From the NCBI RefSeq assembly GCF_019200975.1, contig NZ_JAHTMR010000011.1, positions 1 to 64,000 on the forward strand: a DNA stretch of 64,000 nt, given 5' to 3'. Source of the DNA: Pseudomonas sp. PD9R (GTDB lineage Bacteria; Pseudomonadota; Gammaproteobacteria; Pseudomonadales; Pseudomonadaceae). Position numbers and translations under genes: made by a program. This document shows, one piece after another, positions 54,649 to 63,363 of the stretch (within the stretch, counting starts at the first letter, position 1; each line of letters opens with the position of its first letter). Under the pieces are notes generated by a model. It was not told where the DNA came from. It saw only the letters and a list, made by a program, of their open reading frames with translations, and made no database searches.

Positions 54649-55212
54649 GTGCAACACACAAACTCCCCTTGCCCGGCCCCGTTCTGGCTCCCCCAAAGCC
54701 AACTGACGCCCCGCCCCGACACGTCTACCCTCGACTGGTTGTTCGATGAAGGCTCGCTGACGCGACGCCTGACCCGTTTGTCGAATGACGGTTTCAGTGT
54801 TACGCCGTTGTTCGAAGGCTGGCAGATCCTGCGCGCCGACGAATGCGCTGCACTGGACCTGGCCGAAGGCAGCGAAGGCTGGGTGCGCGAGGTGTATTTG
54901 CGCGGTCACGGCCAGGCGTGGGTGTTTGCTCGCAGCGTTGCCTCACGCAGTGCCTTGCAGGGCGACGGCTTGCACATGGATGAATTGGGCAGCCGCTCGC
55001 TGGGCGAATTGCTGTTTTGCGACCATGCGTTCCAGCGCCGGGCCATCGAGGTTTGTCACTACCCTGAGCAATGGCTGCCCGCCGAGGTACGCGCACCTGA
55101 ACTGTGGGGTCGTCGCTCGCGCTTCGACCGTGGCAGATTGAGCGTGCTGGTGGCCGAAATTTTCCTGCCGACCCTGTGGAGCGCCGCACGCGCCCATCCG
55201 GAGAATTGCTGA
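54649..55212 (+). CDS. ubiC: Chorismate lyase
   Basis: UbiC turns chorismate into 4-hydroxybenzoate and pyruvate, the first step of ubiquinone synthesis. The 187-residue protein fits the family length and shows LDWLFDEGSLTRRLTRLS near the start, EGWVREVYLRGHGQAWVFAR in the middle and ELWGRRSRFD near the end. The first usable codon is GTG at 54649; there is no in-frame ATG nearby. Its stop overlaps the ubiA start (TGATG), so the two are coupled. Confidence 0.95.
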   Translation: MQHTNSPCPAPFWLPQSQLTPRPDTSTLDWLFDEGSLTRRLTRLSNDGFSVTPLFEGWQILRADECAALDLAEGSEGWVREVYLRGHGQAWVFARSVASRSALQGDGLHMDELGSRSLGELLFCDHAFQRRAIEVCHYPEQWLPAEVRAPELWGRRSRFDRGRLSVLVAEIFLPTLWSAARAHPENC

Positions 55213-56102
55213 TGTATCAGAGCCTGCTCAAGTCCCTGAACCGCTTGAATCCACGGGCCTGGGACTTCATTCAGCTGACGCGCATGGACAAGCCGATCGG
55301 CATTTATCTGCTGCTGTGGCCGACGCTGTGGGCACTGTGGATCGCCGGCAAAGGCTCGCCGTCCCTGGCCAATATCGTGATTTTCGTGTTGGGGGTGGTG
55401 CTGACCCGTGCGGGCGGCTGCGTCATCAATGACTGGGCGGACCGCAAGGTCGACGGCCATGTGAAACGCACCGAACAGCGGCCACTGGTCAGCGGCAAGA
55501 TCAGTTCCAAAGAAGCCTTGGTGTTTTTTGCGCTGCTGATGGGCGTGAGTTTTCTGCTGGTGCTGTGCACCAACGCGACCACCATCTGGCTGTCACTCGG
55601 TGGCCTGGCGCTGGCGTTCAGTTACCCCTTCATGAAGCGTTACACCTATTACCCGCAAGTGGTGCTGGGCGCGGCGTTTTCCTGGGGGATGCCGATGGCG
55701 TTCACCGCCGAAACCGGTGAATTGCCGGCGGCCGCGTGGCTGTTGTACATCGCCAACCTGATGTGGACGGTGGGTTATGACACGTATTACGCGATGACTG
55801 ATCGCGACGACGATTTGAAGATCGGCGTGAAGTCCACGGCCATTCTGTTTGGCGATGCGGACCGGATAATCATCCTGACCCTGCAAGTGTTGGCGCTGGT
55901 TTGTCTGCTGTTGGCCGGGTCGAAATTCGAGCTCGGCGGCTGGTTCCACCTGGGGTTGGCGGCGGCGGCGGGCTGTTTTGCGTGGGAGTTCTGGTACACC
56001 CGTGGCAAGGACCGGATGCGCTGTTTCAAGGCGTTTTTGCACAACCACTGGGCCGGGTTGGCGATTTTTGTCGGGATTGTGCTGGATTACGCGTTGCGTT
56101 GA
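55212..56102 (+). CDS. ubiA: 4-hydroxybenzoate octaprenyltransferase
   Basis: UbiA attaches the polyprenyl chain to 4-hydroxybenzoate in the inner membrane. The 296-residue protein has about eight hydrophobic segments and the two aspartate-rich metal/pyrophosphate motifs: NDWADRKVDGHVKRTEQRP and DTYYAMTDRDDDLKIGVKST. The ATG at 55212 lies in the TGATG overlap with ubiC. A REP pair follows. Confidence 0.96.
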   Translation: MYQSLLKSLNRLNPRAWDFIQLTRMDKPIGIYLLLWPTLWALWIAGKGSPSLANIVIFVLGVVLTRAGGCVINDWADRKVDGHVKRTEQRPLVSGKISSKEALVFFALLMGVSFLLVLCTNATTIWLSLGGLALAFSYPFMKRYTYYPQVVLGAAFSWGMPMAFTAETGELPAAAWLLYIANLMWTVGYDTYYAMTDRDDDLKIGVKSTAILFGDADRIIILTLQVLALVCLLLAGSKFELGGWFHLGLAAAAGCFAWEFWYTRGKDRMRCFKAFLHNHWAGLAIFVGIVLDYALR

Positions 56103-56108
56103 AGAATT

Positions 56109-56185
56109 GAAAAGATCGCAGCCTTCGGCAGCTCCTACATGGGTCGGTGTACCCCTGTAGGAACTGCCGAAGGCTGCGATCTTTT
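56109..56185. repeat. REP inverted pair after ubiA
   Basis: AAAGATCGCAGCCTTCGGCA on the left and TGTAGGAACTGCCGAAGGCT on the right, ending CGATCTTTTT. It lies between the convergent genes ubiA and the COG4315 gene. Confidence 0.92.
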
Positions 56186-56205
56186 TGCGGTTTAAGGCGT
56201 AACAG

Positions 56206-56592
56206 TTACTTCTGCGATTCGTGGACCACGTGCCATACGTCCTTCATGCCGTCACCCTTCATTTCTCCGGGTTTTTCGTCCTTCATAAAGGTGTACAGCG
56301 GTTTACCGTCGTAAGCGTATTGCATCATGCCGTCATCACGCTTGATAACGGTCCACTTGCCTTCAGCCTTGGCACCCGCCGGAGCCATCATCGGTGGCCA
56401 GTTTTTGGCGCAGTCACCGTTGCACATTGACTTGCCGCCAGCGTCCTTGTCGAACGTATAAACGGTCATGCCTTTGTGATCGACCATCATGCCGCCCTTC
56501 ATCATCGCTGGCTCGGCAGCGAAGGCCATCGTCGGCAAAATCAGGGCTGCGGCCACCAACAGGGTTTTGAAGGAGAACGAGTTTTGTGACAT
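56206..56592 (-). CDS. Exported COG4315-type protein with YTFDKD motif
   Basis: The 128-residue protein has a cleavable signal (LLVAAALILPTMAFA, ending near residue 25). Two related half-repeats follow: GMTVYTFDKDAGGKSMCNGD with CAKNWPP, and KPLYTFMKDEKPGEMKGD. This is the secreted COG4315 pattern, with conserved Tyr-Phe-Asp and two cysteines. Function is unknown; a periplasmic redox or metal-related role has been suggested for relatives but is not shown here. It is divergent from phoB. Confidence 0.85.
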   Translation of the reverse strand: MSQNSFSFKTLLVAAALILPTMAFAAEPAMMKGGMMVDHKGMTVYTFDKDAGGKSMCNGDCAKNWPPMMAPAGAKAEGKWTVIKRDDGMMQYAYDGKPLYTFMKDEKPGEMKGDGMKDVWHVVHESQK

Positions 56593-56673
56593 GGAAACCT
56601 TCCTTTTGTGGTTGTCAGGATTCGGACTTAGAGCTTAGCCCAGGTTCATGACAATCGCCGGTCGACTAAAATA

Positions 56674-56691
56674 CTGTCACACGACTGCAAT
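56674..56691 (+). promoter_or_regulatory. Putative Pho box upstream of phoB
   Basis: CTGTCACACGACTGCAAT matches the two CTGTCAT half-sites with a four-base spacer; the second half-site is weaker. It lies about 55 bases before the phoB start, where a TTATCT could act as -10. It would give PhoB autoregulation. Confidence 0.65.
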
Positions 56692-56714
56692 AATTCCGTT
56701 ATCTAATGCGGCGC

Positions 56715-56732
56715 AAGACAGTTAAATGACAA
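56715..56732 (-). promoter_or_regulatory. Second Pho-box-like site in opposite orientation, in the phoB leader
   Basis: Read on the minus strand this is TTGTCATTTAACTGTCTT, which matches 11 of 14 half-site bases of CTGTCAT-N4-CTGTCAT. It lies 13 bases before the phoB ATG and could regulate the divergent COG4315 gene or repress phoB. Confidence 0.45.
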
Positions 56733-56744
56733 GAGGATTAAGGC

Positions 56745-57434
56745 ATGGTTGGCAGGAGCATTCTGATCGTCGACGACGAAGCGCCCATTCGCGAAATGAT
56801 CGCCGTTGCGTTGGAAATGGCCGGCTATGACTGCCTGGAGGCGGAGAACTCCCAGCAGGCCCACGCCATTATCGTCGACCGCAAACCGGACCTGATCCTG
56901 CTCGACTGGATGCTGCCCGGCACCTCCGGCATCGAGTTGGCCCGCCGCCTCAAGCGCGATGAGCTGACCGGGGATATTCCGATCATCATGCTCACCGCCA
57001 AGGGTGAAGAAGACAACAAGATTCAGGGCCTGGAAGTCGGTGCCGATGATTACATCACCAAACCGTTTTCTCCCCGTGAGCTGGTCGCACGCCTCAAAGC
57101 CGTGCTGCGCCGCGCCGGGCCTACCGATGGCGAGGCACCGATTGAAGTTGGCGGCCTGCTGCTGGACCCGATCGGCCACCGTGTGACCATCGACGGCAAG
57201 CCAGCTGAAATGGGCCCGACCGAATACCGTCTGCTGCAATTTTTCATGACCCACCAGGAACGCGCCTACACTCGCGGCCAGTTGCTGGATCAGGTTTGGG
57301 GCGGCAACGTGTATGTCGAGGAGCGCACCGTCGATGTGCACATCCGCCGCCTGCGCAAAGCCCTCGGCGATGCCTACGAAAACCTGGTACAAACCGTGCG
57401 CGGAACCGGCTACCGGTTTTCCACAAAGGCCTGA
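56745..57434 (+). CDS. phoB: Phosphate regulon response regulator PhoB
   Basis: PhoB activates phosphate-starvation genes when phosphorylated by PhoR. The 229-residue protein has a receiver domain with acidic pocket VDDE, phospho-acceptor D54 (LILLDWMLPG) and conserved Lys in YITKPFSPRELVARL. An OmpR-type winged-helix domain follows (TEYRLLQFFMTHQERAYTRG, VDVHIRRLRKAL). AAGAGGATTAAGG precedes the ATG. phoR follows about 40 bases later. Confidence 0.97.
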   Translation: MVGRSILIVDDEAPIREMIAVALEMAGYDCLEAENSQQAHAIIVDRKPDLILLDWMLPGTSGIELARRLKRDELTGDIPIIMLTAKGEEDNKIQGLEVGADDYITKPFSPRELVARLKAVLRRAGPTDGEAPIEVGGLLLDPIGHRVTIDGKPAEMGPTEYRLLQFFMTHQERAYTRGQLLDQVWGGNVYVEERTVDVHIRRLRKALGDAYENLVQTVRGTGYRFSTKA

Positions 57435-57473
57435 GCCGACCGCCAGACTCGATGACAAGGACGCAAATTCTCC

Positions 57474-58796
57474 GTGAACCAAAACTGGCATGGCACCCTG
57501 ATTCGCCACATGCTGCTGCTGGTCACCGCCTGCCTGGTGATCGGTTTGATCACCGGCTACTACGGCTGGAGCCTCGCCGCGGGCCTGGGCCTTTACCTCG
57601 CCTGGACCCTCAAGCAACTGCTGCGCCTGCACGAATGGCTGCGCCTGCACAAACCCGATGAAGCACCGCCCGATGGCTATGGCCTGTGGGGCGAAGTGTT
57701 CGACAGCATCTACCACCTGCAACGTCGCGATCAGCGCGTGCGCGGGCGCCTGCAAGCGGTGATCGACCGGGTTCAGGAGTCGACCGCCGCGCTGAAAGAC
57801 GCAGTCGTGATGCTCGACAGCGACGGCAACCTGGAATGGTGGAACCGCGCCGCCGAAACCCTGTTGGGCCTCAAGACTCCGCAGGACAGCGGCCAGCCGG
57901 TGACCAACCTGGTGCGCCACCCGCGCTTCAAGGAATACTTCGAGCAGGACAGCTACGCCGAGCCGCTGGAAATTCCTTCGCCGACCAACGACCGGCTGCG
58001 CATTCAGCTGTACATCACCCGCTACGGCAACAATGAGCACTTGATGCTGGTGCGCGACGTGACGCGTATCCATCAGCTCGAACAGATGCGCAAAGACTTC
58101 ATCGCCAACGTTTCGCATGAGCTGCGCACGCCACTGACGGTGATCTGCGGCTATCTGGAAACCCTGCTCGACAACGTCGAAGACGTGAACCCACGCTGGA
58201 CCCGCGCCCTGCAGCAAATGCAGCAACAAGGCGGGCGCATGCAGACGCTGCTCAACGACTTGCTGCTGCTGGCCAAACTGGAAGCCACCGATTACCCGTC
58301 GGACAACCAGCCTGTAGCCATCGACGGCTTGCTGCAATCGATCAAAAGCGACGCCCAGCAGCTCTCCGCCCAGAAAAACCAGCGCATTACTCTGGACGCC
58401 GATCCGACGATTCTGCTCAAAGGCAGCGAAGCCGAACTGCGCAGTGCCTTCTCCAATCTGGTGTTCAACGCGGTGAAGTACACGCAGGCCGAAGGCAACA
58501 TCCGCATTCGCTGGTGGGGTGATGAGCAAGGCGCGCACCTGAGCGTGCAGGATTCCGGGATCGGCATCGACAGCAAACACCTGCCGCGCCTGACCGAACG
58601 CTTCTATCGCGTCGACTCCAGCCGCAATTCCAACACGGGCGGCACCGGGCTGGGGCTGGCGATCGTCAAACACGTGTTGCTACGCCACAGAGCGCGGATG
58701 GAAATCAGCAGCGTACCGGGCCATGGCAGTACTTTTACCTGCCATTTTGCCCCGGCCCAGGTCAGCCAATCCCGGGTTATCAATACGGCTGAGTGA
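57474..58796 (+). CDS. phoR: Phosphate regulon sensor histidine kinase PhoR
   Basis: PhoR senses phosphate status through the Pst transporter and PhoU and phosphorylates PhoB. The 440-residue protein has an N-terminal membrane segment pair (residues about 10-42), a PAS domain (about 95-185: LKDAVVMLDSDGNLEWWNRA), a HisKA domain with FIANVSHELRTPL and an HATPase domain (FSNLVFNAVKYT, DSGIGI, GTGLGLAIVKHV). The GTG at 57474 is the likely start. AAGGA lies somewhat far upstream (12 bases), so the Met at 57510 is an alternative. Confidence 0.95.
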   Translation: MNQNWHGTLIRHMLLLVTACLVIGLITGYYGWSLAAGLGLYLAWTLKQLLRLHEWLRLHKPDEAPPDGYGLWGEVFDSIYHLQRRDQRVRGRLQAVIDRVQESTAALKDAVVMLDSDGNLEWWNRAAETLLGLKTPQDSGQPVTNLVRHPRFKEYFEQDSYAEPLEIPSPTNDRLRIQLYITRYGNNEHLMLVRDVTRIHQLEQMRKDFIANVSHELRTPLTVICGYLETLLDNVEDVNPRWTRALQQMQQQGGRMQTLLNDLLLLAKLEATDYPSDNQPVAIDGLLQSIKSDAQQLSAQKNQRITLDADPTILLKGSEAELRSAFSNLVFNAVKYTQAEGNIRIRWWGDEQGAHLSVQDSGIGIDSKHLPRLTERFYRVDSSRNSNTGGTGLGLAIVKHVLLRHRARMEISSVPGHGSTFTCHFAPAQVSQSRVINTAE

Positions 58797-58919
58797 TACC
58801 GGCCAGCACGCGCCACTAGGCAATCGCCGAGTCAGCCGCTACATTGGCTGACTTGTGCCTGCACTTCAGGCGCACATTTTCCTTCCCTTTTGAATACACG
58901 GAACCCGCAAAACTCCATC

Positions 58920-60260
58920 ATGGACCCTTCCCCTGGTTTGACCCTCGCCACAATATTCGCCGACTTCGGCATGATTCTTTTTGCTCTGATCCTGGTTCTG
59001 CTCAACGGCTTTTTCGTTGCGGCGGAATTTGCCATGGTCAAGCTGCGCTCGACACGGGTCGAAGCCATCGCGGACAAAAACGGCTGGCGCGGGCACATCC
59101 TGCGCACCGTACACAGTCAGCTCGATGCTTACCTGTCGGCGTGCCAATTGGGTATCACCCTCGCCTCCCTGGGCCTCGGCTGGGTCGGCGAACCGGCGTT
59201 CGCGCACATTCTGGAACCAATGCTCGAAGCCGTCGGCGTGCAGTCGGCCGAGGTGATCAAAGGTGTGTCGTTCTTCGCCGCGTTCTTTGTCATCTCGTAC
59301 CTGCACATCGTGGTCGGCGAACTGGCACCCAAATCCTGGGCCATCCGCAAACCCGAGCTGCTGTCGCTGTGGACCGCCGTGCCGCTGTACCTGTTCTACT
59401 GGGCCATGTACCCGGCCATTTACCTGCTCAATGCCAGCGCCAACACCATCCTGCGCATCGCCGGTCAGGGTGAACCCGGCCCGCATCACGAGCACCATTA
59501 CAGCCGCGAAGAACTGAAGCTGATCCTGCACTCCAGCCGTGGCCAGGACCCAAGCGACCAAGGCATGCGCGTATTGGCCTCGGCCGTGGAAATGGGCGAA
59601 CTGGAAGTGGTCGACTGGGCCAACTCCCGTGAAGACCTGGTGACGCTGGAGTTCAACGCACCGCTCAAGGAAATCCTGGCGATGTTCCGTCGCCACAAGT
59701 TCAGCCGTTATCCGGTGTACGACAGCGATCGCCAAGAGTTCGTCGGTCTGCTGCACATCAAGGATCTGCTGCTGGAACTGGCGGCCCTGGACCACATTCC
59801 GGAGTCGTTCAACCTGGCTGAACTGACCCGCCCGCTGGAGCGCGTGTCGCGGCACATGCCGCTGTCGCAGTTGCTGGAGCAGTTCCGCAAGGGTGGCTCG
59901 CACTTCGCCGTGGTCGAAGAGGCCGACGGCAACATCATCGGCTACCTGACCATGGAAGACGTGCTGGAAGTGCTGGTTGGCGACATCCAGGACGAACACC
60001 GCAAGGCCGAACGCGGCATCCTCGCGTACCAGCCGGGCAAACTGCTGGTACGGGGCGATACGCCGCTGTTCAAGGTCGAACGGCTGCTGGGGATCGATCT
60101 GGACCACGTCGAAGCCGAAACCCTTGCCGGGCTGGTCTACGAAAGCCTCAAGCGCGTGCCGGAAGAAGAAGAAGTGCTGGAAGTCGAAGGCCTGCGCATC
60201 ATCATCAAGAAGATGAAAGGGCCGAAGATTATTCTGGCCAAGGTGTTGATGCTCGATTGA
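58920..60260 (+). CDS. CNNM/CBS-domain transporter-like membrane protein (hemolysin C/CorC-related)
   Basis: The 446-residue protein has an N-terminal DUF21/CNNM domain with three or four membrane helices (ILFALILVLLNGFFVAAEFA, ACQLGITLASLGLGWVGEPA, SFFAAFFVISYLHIVVGELA). A CBS-domain pair follows (about 215-330: FSRYPVYDSDRQEFVGLLHI, GGSHFAVVEEADGNIIGYLT), then a C-terminal CorC_HlyC domain. Relatives export magnesium or other divalent ions; the name hemolysin is historical. I chose the ATG at 58920; a TTG 30 bases upstream is in frame. By recall this gene also follows phoR in P. aeruginosa. Confidence 0.88.
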   Translation: MDPSPGLTLATIFADFGMILFALILVLLNGFFVAAEFAMVKLRSTRVEAIADKNGWRGHILRTVHSQLDAYLSACQLGITLASLGLGWVGEPAFAHILEPMLEAVGVQSAEVIKGVSFFAAFFVISYLHIVVGELAPKSWAIRKPELLSLWTAVPLYLFYWAMYPAIYLLNASANTILRIAGQGEPGPHHEHHYSREELKLILHSSRGQDPSDQGMRVLASAVEMGELEVVDWANSREDLVTLEFNAPLKEILAMFRRHKFSRYPVYDSDRQEFVGLLHIKDLLLELAALDHIPESFNLAELTRPLERVSRHMPLSQLLEQFRKGGSHFAVVEEADGNIIGYLTMEDVLEVLVGDIQDEHRKAERGILAYQPGKLLVRGDTPLFKVERLLGIDLDHVEAETLAGLVYESLKRVPEEEEVLEVEGLRIIIKKMKGPKIILAKVLMLD

Positions 60261-60287
60261 TTGCAATGCGGTAAACCGCATTGATCC

Positions 60288-60364
60288 CAAAAGATCGCAG
60301 CCTTCGGCAGCTCCTACAGGGTTATGTGTACACCTGTAGGAGCTGCCGAAGGCTGCGATCTTTT
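60288..60364. repeat. REP inverted pair after the CNNM gene
   Basis: AAAAGATCGCAGCCTTCGGC on the left and TGTAGGAGCTGCCGAAGGCT on the right, ending CGATCTTTT. It lies between convergent genes. A short hairpin (AATGCGG/CCGCATT at 60264-60281) precedes it. Confidence 0.93.
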
Positions 60365-60368
60365 GCTT

Positions 60369-61265
60369 TTACTGCTTGCCCAACACAAAGTTGGGTAACG
60401 CGCCCACCGGTTGATTGAACTGGTACGGAATCGATACCAACCCCATTCCGGTATTGCGCTGCACCACGAAATGCAGGTGCGGCCCGCTGCTGTTGCCGGT
60501 ATTGCCCGACAGCGCCAGCGCACTGCCTACCGCCACCCGTTGCCCCTCACGAACGCAAACCGAGCCTTTCTTCAGGTGCAGGTACACGCCCATGGTCCCG
60601 TCATCGTGCAGCACCCGCACGAAATTGCCCGAGGCATCGGAACCACGTCCAGCCTGCCCGTTTTCGGTTTTCACTACGACCCCGCCGCGCGCGGCGATGA
60701 TCGGCGTGCCTTCGGGCATGGCGATGTCGATGGCGTAGCGGTTCTTCGGCCCAAAGTGGCTGTATTGGCCATTGGCGCCCTGACTCACCCGAAACGGCCC
60801 GCCACGCCAGGGCAACGGGTATCGATAGGCCATGGTGGCTCCTGCAGGGTCACCCAGGGAGTATGTGAAGTTGGGGAGGTAAGCGAGCGGCTTTCCGGCC
60901 TGAGCCGGCGTGAGTTGCGCCAGGCGGATGCTGCTGCGCAGCGGCATGACCCGGCGAATCGGTCGACTCGGCGCGCCGCTGACATTCTTCAGGCCCGTGA
61001 AACTCAATTCAATTTCTACCGGTGCATACAGGTCATTGCGCACGTACACGCTGTCCACGCCATCCTTTTTCATGATGACCAGGTACACCTGACGCTCAAG
61101 GTGCTCGACCATGCGATCGCGAAAAGTGAACACCTTGGAGCCTTTGGTGGGGCGGTCGCTGTAGGAGACCACGCCATTGGCGTCGGTGGACTTGTAGATC
61201 GTCATGGCCAGAGCCGGAGTGGCGGCCATGAACAGACCACAAAGAAACAGCAGGCGCGCGAGCAT
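60369..61265 (-). CDS. M23 family peptidase with N-terminal DUF4124 domain
   Basis: The 298-residue protein has a signal peptide (LLFLCGLFMAATPALA), a DUF4124-like start (MTIYKSTDANGVVSYSDRPT), a middle region of unclear role, and a C-terminal LytM/M23 domain. The catalytic and metal-binding pieces are present: SHFGPKNRYAIDIAMPEGTP (His and Asp), YLHL and SSGPHLHFVV. It should cut peptidoglycan peptides in the periplasm, or act as an activator of amidases. It stands between REP pairs and convergent to the CNNM gene. Confidence 0.88.
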   Translation of the reverse strand: MLARLLFLCGLFMAATPALAMTIYKSTDANGVVSYSDRPTKGSKVFTFRDRMVEHLERQVYLVIMKKDGVDSVYVRNDLYAPVEIELSFTGLKNVSGAPSRPIRRVMPLRSSIRLAQLTPAQAGKPLAYLPNFTYSLGDPAGATMAYRYPLPWRGGPFRVSQGANGQYSHFGPKNRYAIDIAMPEGTPIIAARGGVVVKTENGQAGRGSDASGNFVRVLHDDGTMGVYLHLKKGSVCVREGQRVAVGSALALSGNTGNSSGPHLHFVVQRNTGMGLVSIPYQFNQPVGALPNFVLGKQ

Positions 61266-61353
61266 GGGCAGGATTCTGTTCGAGTAAGGCTTGGAGTGAG
61301 CCTAGCAGTCAGAATTGACCTGTGTGGTCTACAGATGTTTCAAAAACAAAGTC

Positions 61354-61428
61354 AAAAGATCGCAGCCTTCGGCAGCTCCTACAGAGGAAAGCGATCACCT
61401 GTAGGAGCTGCCGAAGGCTGCGATCTTT
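61354..61428. repeat. REP inverted pair between the peptidase and response regulator genes
   Basis: AAAAGATCGCAGCCTTCGGC on the left and TGTAGGAGCTGCCGAAGGCT on the right. The two are nearly identical to the pair at 60288-60364 and flank the peptidase gene on the other side. Confidence 0.93.
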
Positions 61429-61442
61429 GGAAGCGACACCGC

Positions 61443-62363
61443 TTACGCGCCCGGAATGAAGTGCTTCTGCGCCGTGCCACGGGCAATCAGGCGCGAGATG
61501 TAGTCGAGCTTTTGCGCGTCCTGGTCGACGAAGCGGAAGGTCAGTTGCAGCCAGTCACTGTCAGGCTTCGGCTCGTGGGCGACGATGGCGTGCAGGTACC
61601 CATTCAGACGAGCGGTTTCGGCGTTGTCGCCCTGCTCCAGGTCGAGCACGGCGCTGTCGAGCACTTGCGGCAGGGTTTCAGAGCGCTTCACCACCAACAG
61701 CGCTTCCTTGAGGCTCAACGCCTTGATCACGCATTGCTGGATACCGTTCGGCAGGCGCAGTTGACCCTGGCCCCGCCCGCCGCCGGCAGTCGCGGCCGCC
61801 ACCGGTGCCTTGACCGGTGGGCTGTTGAGCAATCCACGGGACGGTGCCGGTGCCGCAGCGGCCGGGGCCGGGGCCGTTGGCGCGACCACGGCAGCCTTGC
61901 CGCCGGTCAATGCATTCAGGGAATCGTTGCCGAACGCCGAGCCCGTTTTGGTCGCAGCAGCACTCATCACGGTGTCGAGTTTGCCGACCTTGTGCAGCGC
62001 CTGCTTGACCTTGGTGATCAGTTGCTCGTTGGTGAACGGTTTGCTGACGTAGCCGGACACCCCGGCCTGAATCGCCTGGACGACGTTCTCTTTGTCGCCA
62101 CGGCTGGTCACCATGACGAAAGGCATGGTTTTGAGGTTGTCCTGCTCGCGGCACCAGGTCAGCAGTTCGAGGCCGGACATTTCCGGCATTTCCCAGTCGC
62201 ACAGCACCAGGTCGAACGCTTCCCGCGCCAGCAACGCTTGAGCTTTTTTGCCGTTGACTGCGTCTTCGATCCGGATGTTCGGGAAATAGTTACGCAGGCA
62301 CTTCTTAACCAGGTCACGAATGAACGAGGCATCGTCCACGACCAACACACTGACCTTACTCAT
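61443..62363 (-). CDS. Response regulator with C-terminal output domain of unknown type
   Basis: The 306-residue protein has a CheY-like receiver (residues 1-125) with the acidic pair VVDDASF, phospho-acceptor D56 (LVLCDWEMPEMSG), Thr/Ser in MVTSRG and Lys in GYVSKPFTNEQL. An Ala/Pro-rich linker (about 165-205) leads to a C-terminal domain of about 100 residues (QQCVIKALSLKEALLVVKRS, WLQLTFRFVDQDAQKLDYIS) that may be PilZ-like. It is not a DNA-binding domain. The ATG at 62363 gives the family start MSKVSVLVV. By recall it matches the P. aeruginosa gene next to phoU. Confidence 0.85.
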   Translation of the reverse strand: MSKVSVLVVDDASFIRDLVKKCLRNYFPNIRIEDAVNGKKAQALLAREAFDLVLCDWEMPEMSGLELLTWCREQDNLKTMPFVMVTSRGDKENVVQAIQAGVSGYVSKPFTNEQLITKVKQALHKVGKLDTVMSAAATKTGSAFGNDSLNALTGGKAAVVAPTAPAPAAAAPAPSRGLLNSPPVKAPVAAATAGGGRGQGQLRLPNGIQQCVIKALSLKEALLVVKRSETLPQVLDSAVLDLEQGDNAETARLNGYLHAIVAHEPKPDSDWLQLTFRFVDQDAQKLDYISRLIARGTAQKHFIPGA

Positions 62364-62484
62364 CCATAACCCCTTTAAAAAATCCCGGCAAGCATACCGC
62401 TTTGCTGATGGCACATTGCCAAAAACCTTCAGTCACGCCGGGACTTTTCGTTCGCGGGTGCTGCAATCGACTTCGTAAGCCGCA

Positions 62485-62520
62485 AACAAAAACGCCCGGC
62501 CAAAAGGCCGGGCGCTTTAC
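62485..62520 (-). terminator. Intrinsic terminator after phoU
   Basis: On the minus strand GCCCGGCC, loop TTTT, then GGCCGGGC, followed by GTTTTTGTTTG. It lies about 17 bases past the phoU stop. Confidence 0.9.
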
Positions 62521-62530
62521 TTGGGCAATC

Positions 62531-63292
62531 TTACTTATCGTCAGATTTGCCCGGAACATTAGCGCTTTCGCCGCTGGTTCCCTCAACTTCTTCCTTCATG
62601 CGCTTGAGGCCCAGGTGACGCACGTCGGTGCCGCGCACCAGGTAAATCACCAGTTCCGAGATGTTGCGCGCATGGTCGCCGATACGCTCCAGCGAACGCA
62701 GCACCCAGATAATGCTCAAGACCCGCGAGATAGAGCGCGGGTCTTCCATCATGTAGGTCGCCAGCTCACGCAGGGCGGTCTTGTACTCGCGGTCAATGAT
62801 CTTGTCGTACTGCGCCACCGACAACGCCAGGTCGGCGTCGAAACGTGCGAAGGCGTCCAGTGCATCGCGAACCATGTTGCGCACCTGGTCGCCAATGTGG
62901 CGAACCTCGACGTAACCGCGCGGCGCTTCGCCTTCTTCGCACAACTGGATGGCGCGGCGGGCGATCTTGGTCGCTTCGTCACCGATGCGCTCCAGGTCGA
63001 TCACCGATTTGGAAATGCTGATGATCAGACGCAAGTCGGACGCCGCCGGCTGACGACGGGCCAGAATGCGCAGGCACTCTTCGTCGATGTTGCGTTCCAT
63101 CTGGTTGATCTGGTCGTCGATCTCGCGAACCTGCTGGGCCAGGCCGGAATCGGCCTCGATCAGCGCGGTGACTGCGTCGTTGACCTGCTTTTCCACCAGT
63201 CCGCCCATGGCCAGGAGGTGGCTGCGCACTTCCTCCAGCTCGGCGTTGAATTGTGCGGAAATGTGGTGGGTGAGGCCTTCTTTACTAATCAT
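62531..63292 (-). CDS. phoU: Phosphate transport system regulatory protein PhoU
   Basis: PhoU keeps PhoR in its inhibitory state when phosphate is plentiful and modulates the Pst transporter. The 253-residue protein consists of two three-helix repeats. The repeats have the metal-binding E/DxxxD-type motifs seen in EVDDQI-like REIDDQINQMERNIDEECLR, LERIGDEATKIA and the second copy LERIGDHARNISELV. It is downstream of pstB with 71 bases between and closed by a terminator, so it is the last gene of the pst operon. Confidence 0.96.
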   Translation of the reverse strand: MISKEGLTHHISAQFNAELEEVRSHLLAMGGLVEKQVNDAVTALIEADSGLAQQVREIDDQINQMERNIDEECLRILARRQPAASDLRLIISISKSVIDLERIGDEATKIARRAIQLCEEGEAPRGYVEVRHIGDQVRNMVRDALDAFARFDADLALSVAQYDKIIDREYKTALRELATYMMEDPRSISRVLSIIWVLRSLERIGDHARNISELVIYLVRGTDVRHLGLKRMKEEVEGTSGESANVPGKSDDK

Positions 63293-63363
63293 GTTGGCGT
63301 CCTTGGAGCGTCCGGTAAGGTGCGGTGGACCGCAGCGTCAGTTCAGTGAGCAACCACAGCTTC

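Noticed and set aside
56703..58673. Antisense open frame of 656 codons across phoB-phoR
   Set aside because: Low-complexity Gln/Val/Ala-rich translation typical of a shadow of GC-rich genes; phoB and phoR are unmistakable on the other strand.
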